From positions 447,001 to 511,000 of the forward strand of contig CP119325.1 in NCBI GenBank assembly GCA_029202525.1: 64,000 nt of DNA. Direction: 5' to 3'. Positions within the stretch are counted from its first letter, which is position 1, and each line of letters starts with the position of its first letter. The translations under genes were made by a program, and so were the position numbers. The notes under the pieces are model-generated. The model searched no databases. It saw nothing but the letters and a program-made list of their open reading frames with translations, and was not told the DNA's origin. This DNA comes from Candidatus Pseudomonas phytovorans. Lineage in GTDB: Bacteria > Pseudomonadota > Gammaproteobacteria > Pseudomonadales > Pseudomonadaceae. Shown here piece by piece: positions 36,041 to 44,924 of this stretch.

Positions 36041-38088
36041 GTGCTCAAGATTTCCTGGTTGAACTGGGCACCGAAGAGCTGCCACCGAAAGCCCTCGCCA
36101 GCCTTGGCGACGCCTTCCTGGCCGGTATCGAGAAAGGCCTGCAGGCCGCTGGCCTGAACTACACCGGCAAGCAGGTCTACGCAGCGCCGCGTCGCCTGGC
36201 CGTGCTCATCCGCCAGCTGGACGTGCAGCAGCCTGACCGTAGCATCAACATTGATGGCCCACCCCTGCAGGCGGCCTTCAAAGACGGCGAGCCGACCCAG
36301 GCTGCCTTGGGCTTTGCCAAGAAGTGTGGCGTGGAGCTGGCCGAAATCGACCAGAGCGGCCCCAAGCTGCGCTTCTCTCAGCACATCCCGGGCAAGTCCA
36401 CCGTCGGCCTGCTGCCAACCATCGTCGAGGATTCGCTCAACGACCTGCCGATTCCCAAGCGCATGCGCTGGGCGGCCAGCCGTGAAGAGTTCGTGCGCCC
36501 GACCCAATGGCTAGTGATGCTGCTGGGCGACCAAGTGGTCGACTGCACCATCCTGTCGCAGAAGGCTGGCCGTGAATCCCGTGGCCATCGCTTCCACCAC
36601 CCGGAAAACGTGCTCATCACCACCCCGGCCAACTATGTCGAAGACCTGCGCAAAGCCTACGTGCTGGCGGACTTCGCCGAGCGCCGCGAGCTGATCAGCA
36701 AGCGTACCGCCGAGCTTGCCATGCAGCAGGAAGGCACCGCCATCGTGCCGCCAGCGCTGCTGGACGAAGTGACCGCCCTGGTCGAATGGCCGGTGCCGCT
36801 GGTGTGCTCGTTCGAGGAGCGTTTCCTCGAAGTGCCGCAGGAAGCCCTGATCACCACCATGCAGGACAACCAGAAGTACTTCTGCCTGCTGGACAGCGAA
36901 GGCAAGCTGCTGCCGCGCTTCATCACCGTGGCCAACGTCGAAAGCCGCGACCCGATACAGATCGTGCAAGGCAACGAGAAGGTCGTACGCCCACGCCTGA
37001 CCGACGCCGAGTTCTTCTTCAAGCAGGACAAGAAGCAGCCGCTGGAAACCTTCAACGAGCGCCTGAAGAACGTGGTGTTCCAGGCTCAGCTGGGCACTGT
37101 GTACGACAAGGCCGAGCGCGTTTCCAGGCTGGCCGCCTTCATCGCCCCGCTGATCGGCGGCGACGCCCAGCGCGCCAGCCGTGCCGGCCTGCTGTCGAAG
37201 TGCGACCTGGCCACCGAGATGGTCGGCGAGTTCCCAGAAATGCAGGGTGTTGCCGGTTACTACTACGCGCTCAACGACGGTGAGCCGCAAGACGTCGCCC
37301 TGGCCCTGAACGAGCAGTACATGCCGCGCGGTGCTGGCGCCGAGCTGCCGCAGACCCTCACCGGTGCTGCCGTGGCCATCGCCGACAAACTCGACACCCT
37401 GGTAGGCATCTTCGGCATCGGCATGCTGCCTACCGGTAGCAAGGACCCATACGCCCTGCGCCGTGCAGCCCTGGGCGTGCTGCGCATCCTGATCGAGAAA
37501 CAGCTGGACCTGAACCTGACCGGTGCGGTCGAATTCGCGGTCAAGCAGTTCGGCGCCAAGGTCAAGGCCGCTGGCCTTGCCGAGCAGGTGCTGGAGTTCA
37601 TCTTCGACCGCCTGCGTGCGCGTTACGAAGACGAAGGCATCGATGTGGCCACTTACCTGTCGGTACGTGCCCTGCAGCCGGGTTCCGCGCTGGACTTCGA
37701 CCAGCGTGTACAGGCCGTTCAGGCCTTCCGCAAGCTGCCGGAAGCCGAGGCCCTGGCCGCGGTGAACAAGCGTGTATCGAACCTGCTGAGCAAGGCCGAA
37801 GGCGCCATCGCCGAACAGGTCGAGCCAAAGTACTTCGACAACGCCAACGAGTTCTCCCTGTACTCGGCCATCCAGCAGGCCGACCAGGCCGTGCAACCAA
37901 TGGCTGCTGCACGCCAGTACAGCGAATCGCTGGCCCGCCTGGCGGCCCTGCGTGATCCGGTCGACGCCTTCTTCGAGGCGGTGATGGTCAACGCTGAAGA
38001 CGCCAAGGTCCGCGCCAACCGTTATGCCCTGCTCAGCCGCCTGCGTGGCCTGTTCCTGGGCGTGGCCGACATTTCGCTGCTGGGGTAA
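36037..38088 (+). CDS. glyS: Glycyl-tRNA synthetase beta subunit
   Basis: Binds tRNA and completes the synthetase with GlyQ. The 683-residue protein begins DFLVELGTEELPPKAL, typical of GlyS, and contains the HD-like region and a C-terminal anticodon-binding domain. Its ATG overlaps the glyQ stop (ATGA), giving coupled translation. Confidence 0.96.
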   Translation: MSAQDFLVELGTEELPPKALASLGDAFLAGIEKGLQAAGLNYTGKQVYAAPRRLAVLIRQLDVQQPDRSINIDGPPLQAAFKDGEPTQAALGFAKKCGVELAEIDQSGPKLRFSQHIPGKSTVGLLPTIVEDSLNDLPIPKRMRWAASREEFVRPTQWLVMLLGDQVVDCTILSQKAGRESRGHRFHHPENVLITTPANYVEDLRKAYVLADFAERRELISKRTAELAMQQEGTAIVPPALLDEVTALVEWPVPLVCSFEERFLEVPQEALITTMQDNQKYFCLLDSEGKLLPRFITVANVESRDPIQIVQGNEKVVRPRLTDAEFFFKQDKKQPLETFNERLKNVVFQAQLGTVYDKAERVSRLAAFIAPLIGGDAQRASRAGLLSKCDLATEMVGEFPEMQGVAGYYYALNDGEPQDVALALNEQYMPRGAGAELPQTLTGAAVAIADKLDTLVGIFGIGMLPTGSKDPYALRRAALGVLRILIEKQLDLNLTGAVEFAVKQFGAKVKAAGLAEQVLEFIFDRLRARYEDEGIDVATYLSVRALQPGSALDFDQRVQAVQAFRKLPEAEALAAVNKRVSNLLSKAEGAIAEQVEPKYFDNANEFSLYSAIQQADQAVQPMAAARQYSESLARLAALRDPVDAFFEAVMVNAEDAKVRANRYALLSRLRGLFLGVADISLLG

Positions 38089-38091
38089 GCC

Positions 38092-38619
38092 TTGAAACTG
38101 CTGATTCTCGACCGTGACGGGGTCATCAACCATGACTCCGACGCCTACATCAAGACGCTGGAAGAATGGGTGCCGATCCCAGGCTCGGTCGAGGCCATCG
38201 CGCAGTTGAGCAAAGCGGGCTGGACGGTGGCCGTGGCCACCAACCAGTCCGGCATTGCCCGTGGCTATTACACACTGGCAACCCTGGAAGCCATGCACGC
38301 ACGCCTGCGTGTGCTGGTGGCCGAGCAGGGGGGCGAGGTGGGCCATATCGTGTATTGCCCGCACGGCCCAGACGAAGGCTGCGCTTGTCGCAAGCCAAAG
38401 CCTGGCATGCTGGTGGCGATTGCCGAGCATTACCGGGTCGGCCTGCAAGGCGTCTGGTTCGTCGGCGACAGTAAAGGTGACCTGGAGGCCGCCCTGGCCG
38501 TCGGTGCACAACCCGTGTTGGTAAAAACCGGCAAGGGCGAGCGGACCCTGGAAAAGGGTGTGCCTGAAACTACACTGATTTTCGACGATCTGGCAGCTAT
38601 CGCCAGAGAACTAATTTAA
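38092..38619 (+). CDS. gmhB: Heptose-1,7-bisphosphate 7-phosphatase
   Basis: Dephosphorylates D-glycero-beta-D-manno-heptose 1,7-bisphosphate in LPS core synthesis. The HAD motif I is LDRDGVIN and the GmhB-type zinc loop is CPHGPDEGCACRKPKPGM, with three cysteines and one histidine. It starts with TTG three bases after the glyS stop. Confidence 0.92.
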   Translation: MKLLILDRDGVINHDSDAYIKTLEEWVPIPGSVEAIAQLSKAGWTVAVATNQSGIARGYYTLATLEAMHARLRVLVAEQGGEVGHIVYCPHGPDEGCACRKPKPGMLVAIAEHYRVGLQGVWFVGDSKGDLEAALAVGAQPVLVKTGKGERTLEKGVPETTLIFDDLAAIARELI

Positions 38620-38621
38620 AC

Positions 38622-38645
38622 AATGCGCCTTCGGGCGCATTTTCT
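38622..38645 (+). terminator. Hairpin terminator after gmhB
   Basis: AATGCGCC-TTC-GGGCGCATT followed by TTCT; a short intrinsic terminator, though plsC follows on the same strand. Confidence 0.65.
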
Positions 38646-38679
38646 CAGCCGGGCATGCCCCGCAATGGTACAAGCCACT

Positions 38680-39450
38680 ATGTCGATCCTGCAGGCGATC
38701 AGAATCTTTCTTTTTTACCTGCTGCTGGGCACCAGTTCGCTGCTGTGGTGCTCGCTGAGCTTCTTCATCGCGCCGTTCCTGTCGTTCCCCAAGCGCTACA
38801 GGTTCATCAACGTGTACTGGTGTCGCTGCGCGCTGTTCCTGGTGCGCACCATTCTCGGCATCGACTACAAGGTCACCGGCGCCGAGAACGTGCCGAAAGA
38901 ACCCTGCGTGATCCTGTCCAACCACCAGAGCACCTGGGAAACCTTCTTCCTGTCGCAGTACTTTTCGCCGCTGAGCCAGGTGCTCAAGCGTGAGCTGCTG
39001 TACGTGCCGTTCTTCGGCTGGGCCATGGCCATGCTGCGGCCTATCGCGATCAACCGCGATAACCCCAAGGAAGCGTTGCGCCACGTGGCGAGCAAAGGCG
39101 ACGAACTGCTCAAGCAAAAGACTTGGGTGCTGATCTTCCCCGAGGGCACCCGCGTGCCGTTCGGCACCGTGGGCAAGTTCTCCCGCGGCGGTACCGCACT
39201 GGCCGTAAATGCCGGGCTGCCGGTGCTGCCGATTGCCCACAATGCCGGCAAGTTCTGGCCGAAGACCGGTTGGGGCAAGCGTGCCGGTACCATCGAGGTG
39301 GTGATTGGCGAGCCGATGTACGCCAATGGCACCGGGCCACGCGCCATTGCCGAACTCAACGACCGCGCAGCGGCGTGGAACGAGGCGACCCAACGGGCCC
39401 TGGGTTCGCTGCCGCCAGCAGATGAAAAGACCCAACAGCAGATGGCCTGA
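38680..39450 (+). CDS. 1-acyl-glycerol-3-phosphate acyltransferase
   Basis: Makes phosphatidic acid. The 256-residue PlsC-type protein has the catalytic block NHQSTWET (motif HX4D variant, with E) and the glycerophosphate-binding block FPEGTRVPFG. One or two N-terminal hydrophobic segments anchor it to the membrane. The position after gmhB is conserved in pseudomonads. The start ATG opens MSILQAIR. Confidence 0.9.
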   Translation: MSILQAIRIFLFYLLLGTSSLLWCSLSFFIAPFLSFPKRYRFINVYWCRCALFLVRTILGIDYKVTGAENVPKEPCVILSNHQSTWETFFLSQYFSPLSQVLKRELLYVPFFGWAMAMLRPIAINRDNPKEALRHVASKGDELLKQKTWVLIFPEGTRVPFGTVGKFSRGGTALAVNAGLPVLPIAHNAGKFWPKTGWGKRAGTIEVVIGEPMYANGTGPRAIAELNDRAAAWNEATQRALGSLPPADEKTQQQMA

Positions 39451-39582
39451 TCATCTGTGGATAACTTGTGAGCAGTTTTTCGATCAAATGCTTGAAGTGA
39501 TCGCTAAGTAATTGAATTAGTTGTTTATTTCTACGTATGACATTTTTCTTAAAATCGTGCATAAGTTTTTTCGGGGTATAAA

Positions 39583-39611
39583 AAAACCGGCTTTTACAGC
39601 CGGTTTTTTTG
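39583..39611. terminator. Bidirectional terminator between plsC and the MFS gene
   Basis: AAAAACCGGCT-TTTAC-AGCCGGTTTTTTTG is a palindrome with A/U runs on both sides, so it can serve both converging transcripts. Confidence 0.85.
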
Positions 39612-39627
39612 TGCCCGGTGAACAGCA

Positions 39628-41247
39628 TCAGACCTTGTCGAGATCCACATCCTTGGTTTCTTTAAGGCAGAAAATCCCCACCACCAAGCTGATGCCGGTT
39701 ACCAGCACCGGGTACCACAGCCCGTAGAAGATATCCCCGGTATACACCACCAGCGCGAACGACACCGTTGGCAGGAAGCCGCCGAACCAGCCATTACCAA
39801 TGTGGTAGGGCAGGGACATCGAGGTGTAGCGGATACGGGTCGGGAACAGTTCAACCATCAAGGCTGCCAGCGGGCCATAGGTCATGGTCGCAATCAGGAT
39901 CATCGCCACGATCAACACCACCACCATCACCTGGTTTACCTGCCCCGGGTCGGCCTTGGCCGGGTAGCCAGCCTGCTCAACAGCGGTGCGCATGGCCGCT
40001 TCGTCGAAGCCATTGATAGCCTTCTCACCGATGTTGACCACCACATCGCTGCCGGCCACGCTTACCGAGCTGTACGGCAGGCCCTGCTTGACCAGGAACG
40101 TCTTGACCTTGTCGCACGGGCTGTCAAAACGTGCCTTGCCCACCGGGTCGAACTGGAAGGTGCAGTTTTGTGGGTCGGCCGTGACCACGATCGGCGCCTG
40201 CCGACTGGCAGCGTCGATCTGAGGGTTGGCGTAGTGGCTCAGCGCTTTGAACAGCGGGAAGTACAGCACCGTGGCCAGCAGCAGGCCGAGCATCAGGATC
40301 GGCTTGCGGCCAATACGGTCCGACAGCCAGCCGAAGAACACGAAAAACGGCGCACCGATCACCACGCTGATAATCAACAGGGTGTTGGCCTGGGCCGGGT
40401 CCATCTTCAGCATCTGGGTCATGAAGAACAACACGTAGAATTGCGCCGTATAGAAGGTCACGGCTTGCCCCGCGTTGATGCTGAACAAGGCGGTGAGCAC
40501 CACCTTCAGGTTTGGCCAGGAGGTGAACGACTCACGGATCGGCGACTTGCTGACCTTGCCCTGGGCCTTCATTTTCACGAAGGCTGGCGACTCGTGCATG
40601 CTCATGCGGATCCAGGTGGAGATAGCCAACAGCACGATCGACAACAGGAATGGCAGGCGCCAGCCCCAGGTTTCGAACTGGTCACCGCTAATGTAGCGGC
40701 TGCCCAGCACTACCAGCAGCGACAGCAACAGACCAAGGGTAGCGGTGGACTGGATAAAGCCGGTGTAGAAGCCCCGTTTGCCCTGGGGCGCATGTTCGGC
40801 CACATAGGTGGCGGCACCGCCGTATTCACCACCCAGCGCCAGCCCCTGCAGCATGCGCAGGATCACCAGGATGATCGGTGCGGCAATGCCGATGCTGGCA
40901 TATGTGGGCAAAAGCCCCACGGCGAAGGTGGACAGGCCCATCAACACGATCGTGACCAGGAAGGTGTACTTGCGCCCGATCATGTCGCCAAGTCGGCCGA
41001 ACACCAATGCACCGAACGGCCGCACCAGAAAGCCGGCGGCGAAGGCCATGAGCGCGAAAATGAAGGCGGTGGTGTCGTTCACCCCGGCGAAGAACTGCTT
41101 GCTGATGACCGCTGCCAGCGCGCCATAGAGAAAAAAGTCATACCACTCGAAAACCGTCCCGAGGGATGACGCGAAAATGATCTTGCGTTCTTCACGCCGG
41201 CTGGAGCTGCTGGCCGCCGCACCCTGCTCTTGGATGTAATCCGACAT
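39628..41247 (-). CDS. MFS transporter, metabolite:H+ symporter (MHS) type
   Basis: A 539-residue permease with about 12 membrane segments. MFS motif A (GRLGDMIGRKYTF) and the MHS signature RPFGALVFG and GGEYGGAATYVAEHAP are clear. An unusual soluble loop of about 90 residues with two cysteines (FQFDPVGKARFDSPCDK) interrupts the C-half. It follows the GMC oxidoreductase gene by 97 bases on the same strand, so it may carry that enzyme's substrate. Confidence 0.88.
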   Translation of the reverse strand: MSDYIQEQGAAASSSSRREERKIIFASSLGTVFEWYDFFLYGALAAVISKQFFAGVNDTTAFIFALMAFAAGFLVRPFGALVFGRLGDMIGRKYTFLVTIVLMGLSTFAVGLLPTYASIGIAAPIILVILRMLQGLALGGEYGGAATYVAEHAPQGKRGFYTGFIQSTATLGLLLSLLVVLGSRYISGDQFETWGWRLPFLLSIVLLAISTWIRMSMHESPAFVKMKAQGKVSKSPIRESFTSWPNLKVVLTALFSINAGQAVTFYTAQFYVLFFMTQMLKMDPAQANTLLIISVVIGAPFFVFFGWLSDRIGRKPILMLGLLLATVLYFPLFKALSHYANPQIDAASRQAPIVVTADPQNCTFQFDPVGKARFDSPCDKVKTFLVKQGLPYSSVSVAGSDVVVNIGEKAINGFDEAAMRTAVEQAGYPAKADPGQVNQVMVVVLIVAMILIATMTYGPLAALMVELFPTRIRYTSMSLPYHIGNGWFGGFLPTVSFALVVYTGDIFYGLWYPVLVTGISLVVGIFCLKETKDVDLDKV

Positions 41248-41344
41248 CGTTGCTGTCCTCGGCCCGCAGGCCACAGTGATTATTCTTTTTGTTCCACTGT
41301 CGGCGGCTTCTGACCACAAGCCGCCGGTGTTGCACGCACCCGGG

Positions 41345-42991
41345 TCAGGGGGTCGGTATCGCGTCTTCGTTCAAGTAGGTTTGGGTAGCAGCTCCTTTGA
41401 GGATCAGTTGCGCCGCCTTCTCGGCGATCATCAGGGTGGGTGAACAGGTATTGCCGGAGGTGATCTGCGGCATGATCGAAGCGTCGGCCACACGCAGGCC
41501 GGGGATGCCATGTACGCGCAACTGGTTATCCACAACGTCCATGGCACCGCTGCCCATCCGGCAGGTACCGACAGGATGAAAAATGGTGGTGCCGATCTTG
41601 CCGGCGGCGTCGAACAGATCCTGCTCGGTTTGCAGGGCAGAGCCCGGCAGGTATTCCCTGGGCTCGAACGCTGCGAGGGCAGGGGCCTGGACAATGCGTC
41701 GGGTGAGGCGGATGGCATCGGCAGCCACGCGCAAGTCCTGGGGGTCGCTGAGATAGTTGGGGTCGATCAGTGGCGTGCTGTTCATGTCTGCGCTGCGGAT
41801 ATCAATACGCCCACGGCTAGCCGGGCGCAGGTTGCACACTGAGGCGGTAAAGGCCGGGAACGGGTGCAACGGCTCACCGAAGCGCTCCAGTGACAGCGGC
41901 TGAACGTGATATTGCAGATTGGGGGTAGCCTGCTCGGGGCTCGAGCGCACGAACGCGCCCAGCTGGCTCGGCGCCATGGCCAGCGGGCCGCTGCGGTCAT
42001 AGAGGTAGCGCAAGCCCATGCCCATCTTGCCCCAAACGCTGTTGGCCATCTGGTTCAAGGTGCGGGTGTTACGGATCTGGTAGATCAGGCGCAGTTGCAG
42101 ATGGTCCTGAAGGTTGCCACCCACGCCCGGCATATCGTGGCGTACAGCGATACCCAGGCTTTCCAGCAACTGCCGTGGGCCAATGCCGGAGCGCTGCAGA
42201 ATACCGGGTGAGCCAACAGCGCCAGCGCAGAGGATGATCTCGCGACGCGTCGCAAACTCGTGCCAGGCGCCTTGCCAAAATGCTCTCACGGCCCGCGCCC
42301 GGGTGTTGTTGAGCAGGACCTGGTCAACCTGAACGCCGGTCAGCACGGTGAGATTGGCGCGGTCCTTTATTGGCCGCAGGAAGGCTTTGGAGGCGTTCCA
42401 GCGCACACCGCTGCGCTGGTTGACCTGAAAGTATCCACAGCCCTGGTTGTCGCCGGTGTTGAAGTCGTCGACCTTGCCGATACCGCTTTGCTCGGCGGCA
42501 TCGCGGAAAGCATCAAGGATCGGCCAGCTGTAGCGCTGGCGCTCGACCCGCCATTCGCCTTCGCTGCCGTGGTGGTCGCTGGCGCCAGCGAAATGGTTTT
42601 CGCTGGCCTTGAACAACGGCAGCACATCTTTCCAGGCCCAGCCGTCGTTGCCTTGCTCGGCCCAGCGGTCATAGTCGGCCGCCTGGCCACGCATGTAGAT
42701 CATGCCGTTGATCGAGGAACAGCCCCCGAGCACCTTGCCCCGTGGATAACCCAGCGCGCGACCGCCCAGGCCTGGTTGTGCCTCGGTCTTGAAGCACCAG
42801 TCGGTGCGCGGGTTGCCGATGCAATAGAGGTAGCCGACCGGAATGTGAATCCAGGGATAGTTGTCGCGGCCACCCGCTTCCAGCAGCAGCACGCGGCAGG
42901 CAGGGTCGGCGGACAAACGATTGGCCAGCAGGCATCCGGCGGGGCCGGCCCCTACGACCACGTAATCGAAGACAGAATCGGCTGATGGCAT
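41345..42991 (-). CDS. GMC-family choline-dehydrogenase-like FAD oxidoreductase
   Basis: A 548-residue enzyme with the FAD loop VVVGAGPAGCLLANRLSAD near residue 11, the GMC signatures GGCSSINGMIYMRGQ and AGAVGSPGILQRSGIG, and the C-terminal catalytic block FHPVGTCRMGSGAMDVVD. These oxidise alcohols. Substrate not predictable; the name choline dehydrogenase is often given but may be wrong. It is followed by an MHS transporter and divergent from a LysR gene. Confidence 0.88.
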   Translation of the reverse strand: MPSADSVFDYVVVGAGPAGCLLANRLSADPACRVLLLEAGGRDNYPWIHIPVGYLYCIGNPRTDWCFKTEAQPGLGGRALGYPRGKVLGGCSSINGMIYMRGQAADYDRWAEQGNDGWAWKDVLPLFKASENHFAGASDHHGSEGEWRVERQRYSWPILDAFRDAAEQSGIGKVDDFNTGDNQGCGYFQVNQRSGVRWNASKAFLRPIKDRANLTVLTGVQVDQVLLNNTRARAVRAFWQGAWHEFATRREIILCAGAVGSPGILQRSGIGPRQLLESLGIAVRHDMPGVGGNLQDHLQLRLIYQIRNTRTLNQMANSVWGKMGMGLRYLYDRSGPLAMAPSQLGAFVRSSPEQATPNLQYHVQPLSLERFGEPLHPFPAFTASVCNLRPASRGRIDIRSADMNSTPLIDPNYLSDPQDLRVAADAIRLTRRIVQAPALAAFEPREYLPGSALQTEQDLFDAAGKIGTTIFHPVGTCRMGSGAMDVVDNQLRVHGIPGLRVADASIMPQITSGNTCSPTLMIAEKAAQLILKGAATQTYLNEDAIPTP

Positions 42992-43109
42992 GCGTAACCT
43001 CGGGCCTGATTATTATTCTTGTCCCGATTCATCTTAGTGAGTAATTTCGTGGATGAAACACGAGTTTTCGCGCAGCCGTTGTGCGTTTTAGCACAGGGGT
43101 AAGCCTGTA

Positions 43110-43207
43110 CCGGCCTCTTCGCGGGTAAACCCGCTCCCACAGGGTCGGCGCTGCTTCTGAACGCGGCGCGGTCCCTGTGGGAGCGGGTTTACCCGCGAAA
43201 GGGCCGG
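43110..43207. repeat. REP inverted pair
   Basis: Two near-perfect copies of the standard REP (CCGGCCTCTTCGCGGGTAAA and complement) face each other between a divergently transcribed GMC gene and a LysR gene, an uncommon position because such pairs usually lie at convergent ends. Confidence 0.92.
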
Positions 43208-43229
43208 ACGAACAGCCACAAGGATCAGC

Positions 43230-44117
43230 ATGTTCGACTGGAACGATCTGCGGTTTTTCCTCGAGTTGCAGCGCAGCGGCCGGCTGCTTACCGCCGCCAA
43301 GCGTCTCAACACAACCCACAGCACCGTGGCCCGGCATATCGAGAGCATCGAGCAAAGCCTGGGCACCGCGCTGTTCGTGCAGCATGCGCAGGGTTACGAG
43401 CTGACCCCCTCGGGCCAGGCCTTGCTCAAGCATGCCGAAGCCATGGAAAACGTCGCGCTGTTGGCGCAGGAAGAAATTACCCAGGCCATCACCCCATTGG
43501 GCAAGATCCGCCTGGGGGTGACCGAAGGCATCGGCATCATGTTCTTCACCCCGCGCATGAATGCGCTGTTCGAGCGCTACCCGGGCCTGGAGGTGGAACT
43601 GGTGGCGGTGCCGCGCTTTGTCAGCATCCTGAACCGTGAAGCGGAAATCAGCATTCATCTGGAACGGCCCAACGCCGACCTGTTGATAACCCGCAAGCTC
43701 ACCGACTACCGCCTGGCGCTATACGCAAGCCAGGACTACCTGGACCGCGCGCCGCCACTGCACAACCGCGAAGACCTGGCCCGGCACAACTGGATCGGCT
43801 ACGTCGATGACCTGCTGTTCAGCCAGGAACTGCTGTTTCTCAACAGCTTCTGCCGGGCACCCAATGTCGTGTTTCGTAGCACCAGCGTAATTGCCCAGCA
43901 AGCGGCCGCCCGCGCCGGGCTGGGCATCGCTGTCTTGCCCAACTACATGGCTCGCCATGACCCGACGCTGGTGCGCGTACTGCCCGGCGAGACCATTCAG
44001 CGCAGCTACTGGATCTGCACCCGCCGCGAGTTGCACAAGTCGGTACGCCTGCGAGTAGTGTGGGACTACCTGCTGGCGCTGTGTGCATCGGAACAGGACG
44101 ATCTGCTAGCCCAATAG
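43230..44117 (+). CDS. LysR-family regulator beside the GMC/MFS genes
   Basis: A 295-residue regulator with HTH GRLLTAAKRLNTTHSTVARHI near residues 16-37. It is divergent from the GMC oxidoreductase gene and probably controls that gene and the MFS transporter. The GTEGIGIMFFTPRMN block and the lack of a recognisable effector site leave the ligand unknown. The end overlaps the tauE-like gene by 12 bases. Confidence 0.87.
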   Translation: MFDWNDLRFFLELQRSGRLLTAAKRLNTTHSTVARHIESIEQSLGTALFVQHAQGYELTPSGQALLKHAEAMENVALLAQEEITQAITPLGKIRLGVTEGIGIMFFTPRMNALFERYPGLEVELVAVPRFVSILNREAEISIHLERPNADLLITRKLTDYRLALYASQDYLDRAPPLHNREDLARHNWIGYVDDLLFSQELLFLNSFCRAPNVVFRSTSVIAQQAAARAGLGIAVLPNYMARHDPTLVRVLPGETIQRSYWICTRRELHKSVRLRVVWDYLLALCASEQDDLLAQ

Positions 44118-44924
44118 TGCCTTGCCAGCCAGCAGCAGGGCCGCCGCCCAACCAGCCACTGCAAACATCTGCTGCAAGCGTGGCCCAGCCAGCCTGGCTG
44201 CCAGCGGCCGCGCCAGCAGCAGGCCGAGCACAGCACCGACGGCAAACGGGGCTCCAACCTGCCAATGCATGACACCCGCCAGGCTGGCGGTGACCACACT
44301 GCCGGTGGACACCAGGGCGATCACTGCCAGCGAAGTGCAAACAATGCTGGCCATGCGCAGGTTGGTATAGCGGTTCAGGGCCGGGATGATGACAAAACCA
44401 CCGCCAACCCCAAGCAGACCTGACAGCAACCCGGACAAGGCACCGGTGAATGCCAAGGCACGGGCGCATGGCAGCGTCCAGCGCAAGCGGCCTTGCAACG
44501 GGTTGAGTACACACGGTTCGATGTAACGATGGGCGTCATTGGCCTCACCGCGCAGTTCTCTGGCAGCCTTGCGCCAGATACGCAGGCAGGCGTACACCAG
44601 CACCCCGGCAAACACCAACTGCAAGGGTGTATTGGGCAAGCGGTGCGCCAGCATCAACCCGAACGGCGCTGCAGCTACGCCGATAAGAGCAATAAACAGC
44701 GCCGCCCGATAACGTACCAGCCCCTGGCGCAAACCCAGCACTGCGCCAACCGCCGCGGCCAAGCCTACGGCCAACAGGCCGACCGGTGCTGCCTCGACCA
44801 TCGACAACCCCAGGCCGAACACCAGCAAAGGCACTGCAAGTATGCCTCCGCCTGCGCCGGTCAACGCCAAAACAGCGCCTATGATCGCGCCCAGGCCCGC
44901 CCCCAACAATTGATGTTCGATCAC
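44106..44924 (-). CDS. TauE/SafE-family membrane protein
   Basis: A 272-residue protein with about seven to eight membrane helices and the family motif ALTGAGGGILAVPLLV, with a repeat in LLGVGGGFVIIPAL. TauE/SafE proteins export small sulfur or carboxylate anions. It starts with GTG that overlaps the sqr stop (GTGA), so it belongs to the sulfide-oxidation operon; sulfite or thiosulfate export is the natural guess. Confidence 0.88.
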   Translation of the reverse strand: MIEHQLLGAGLGAIIGAVLALTGAGGGILAVPLLVFGLGLSMVEAAPVGLLAVGLAAAVGAVLGLRQGLVRYRAALFIALIGVAAAPFGLMLAHRLPNTPLQLVFAGVLVYACLRIWRKAARELRGEANDAHRYIEPCVLNPLQGRLRWTLPCARALAFTGALSGLLSGLLGVGGGFVIIPALNRYTNLRMASIVCTSLAVIALVSTGSVVTASLAGVMHWQVGAPFAVGAVLGLLLARPLAARLAGPRLQQMFAVAGWAAALLLAGKALLG

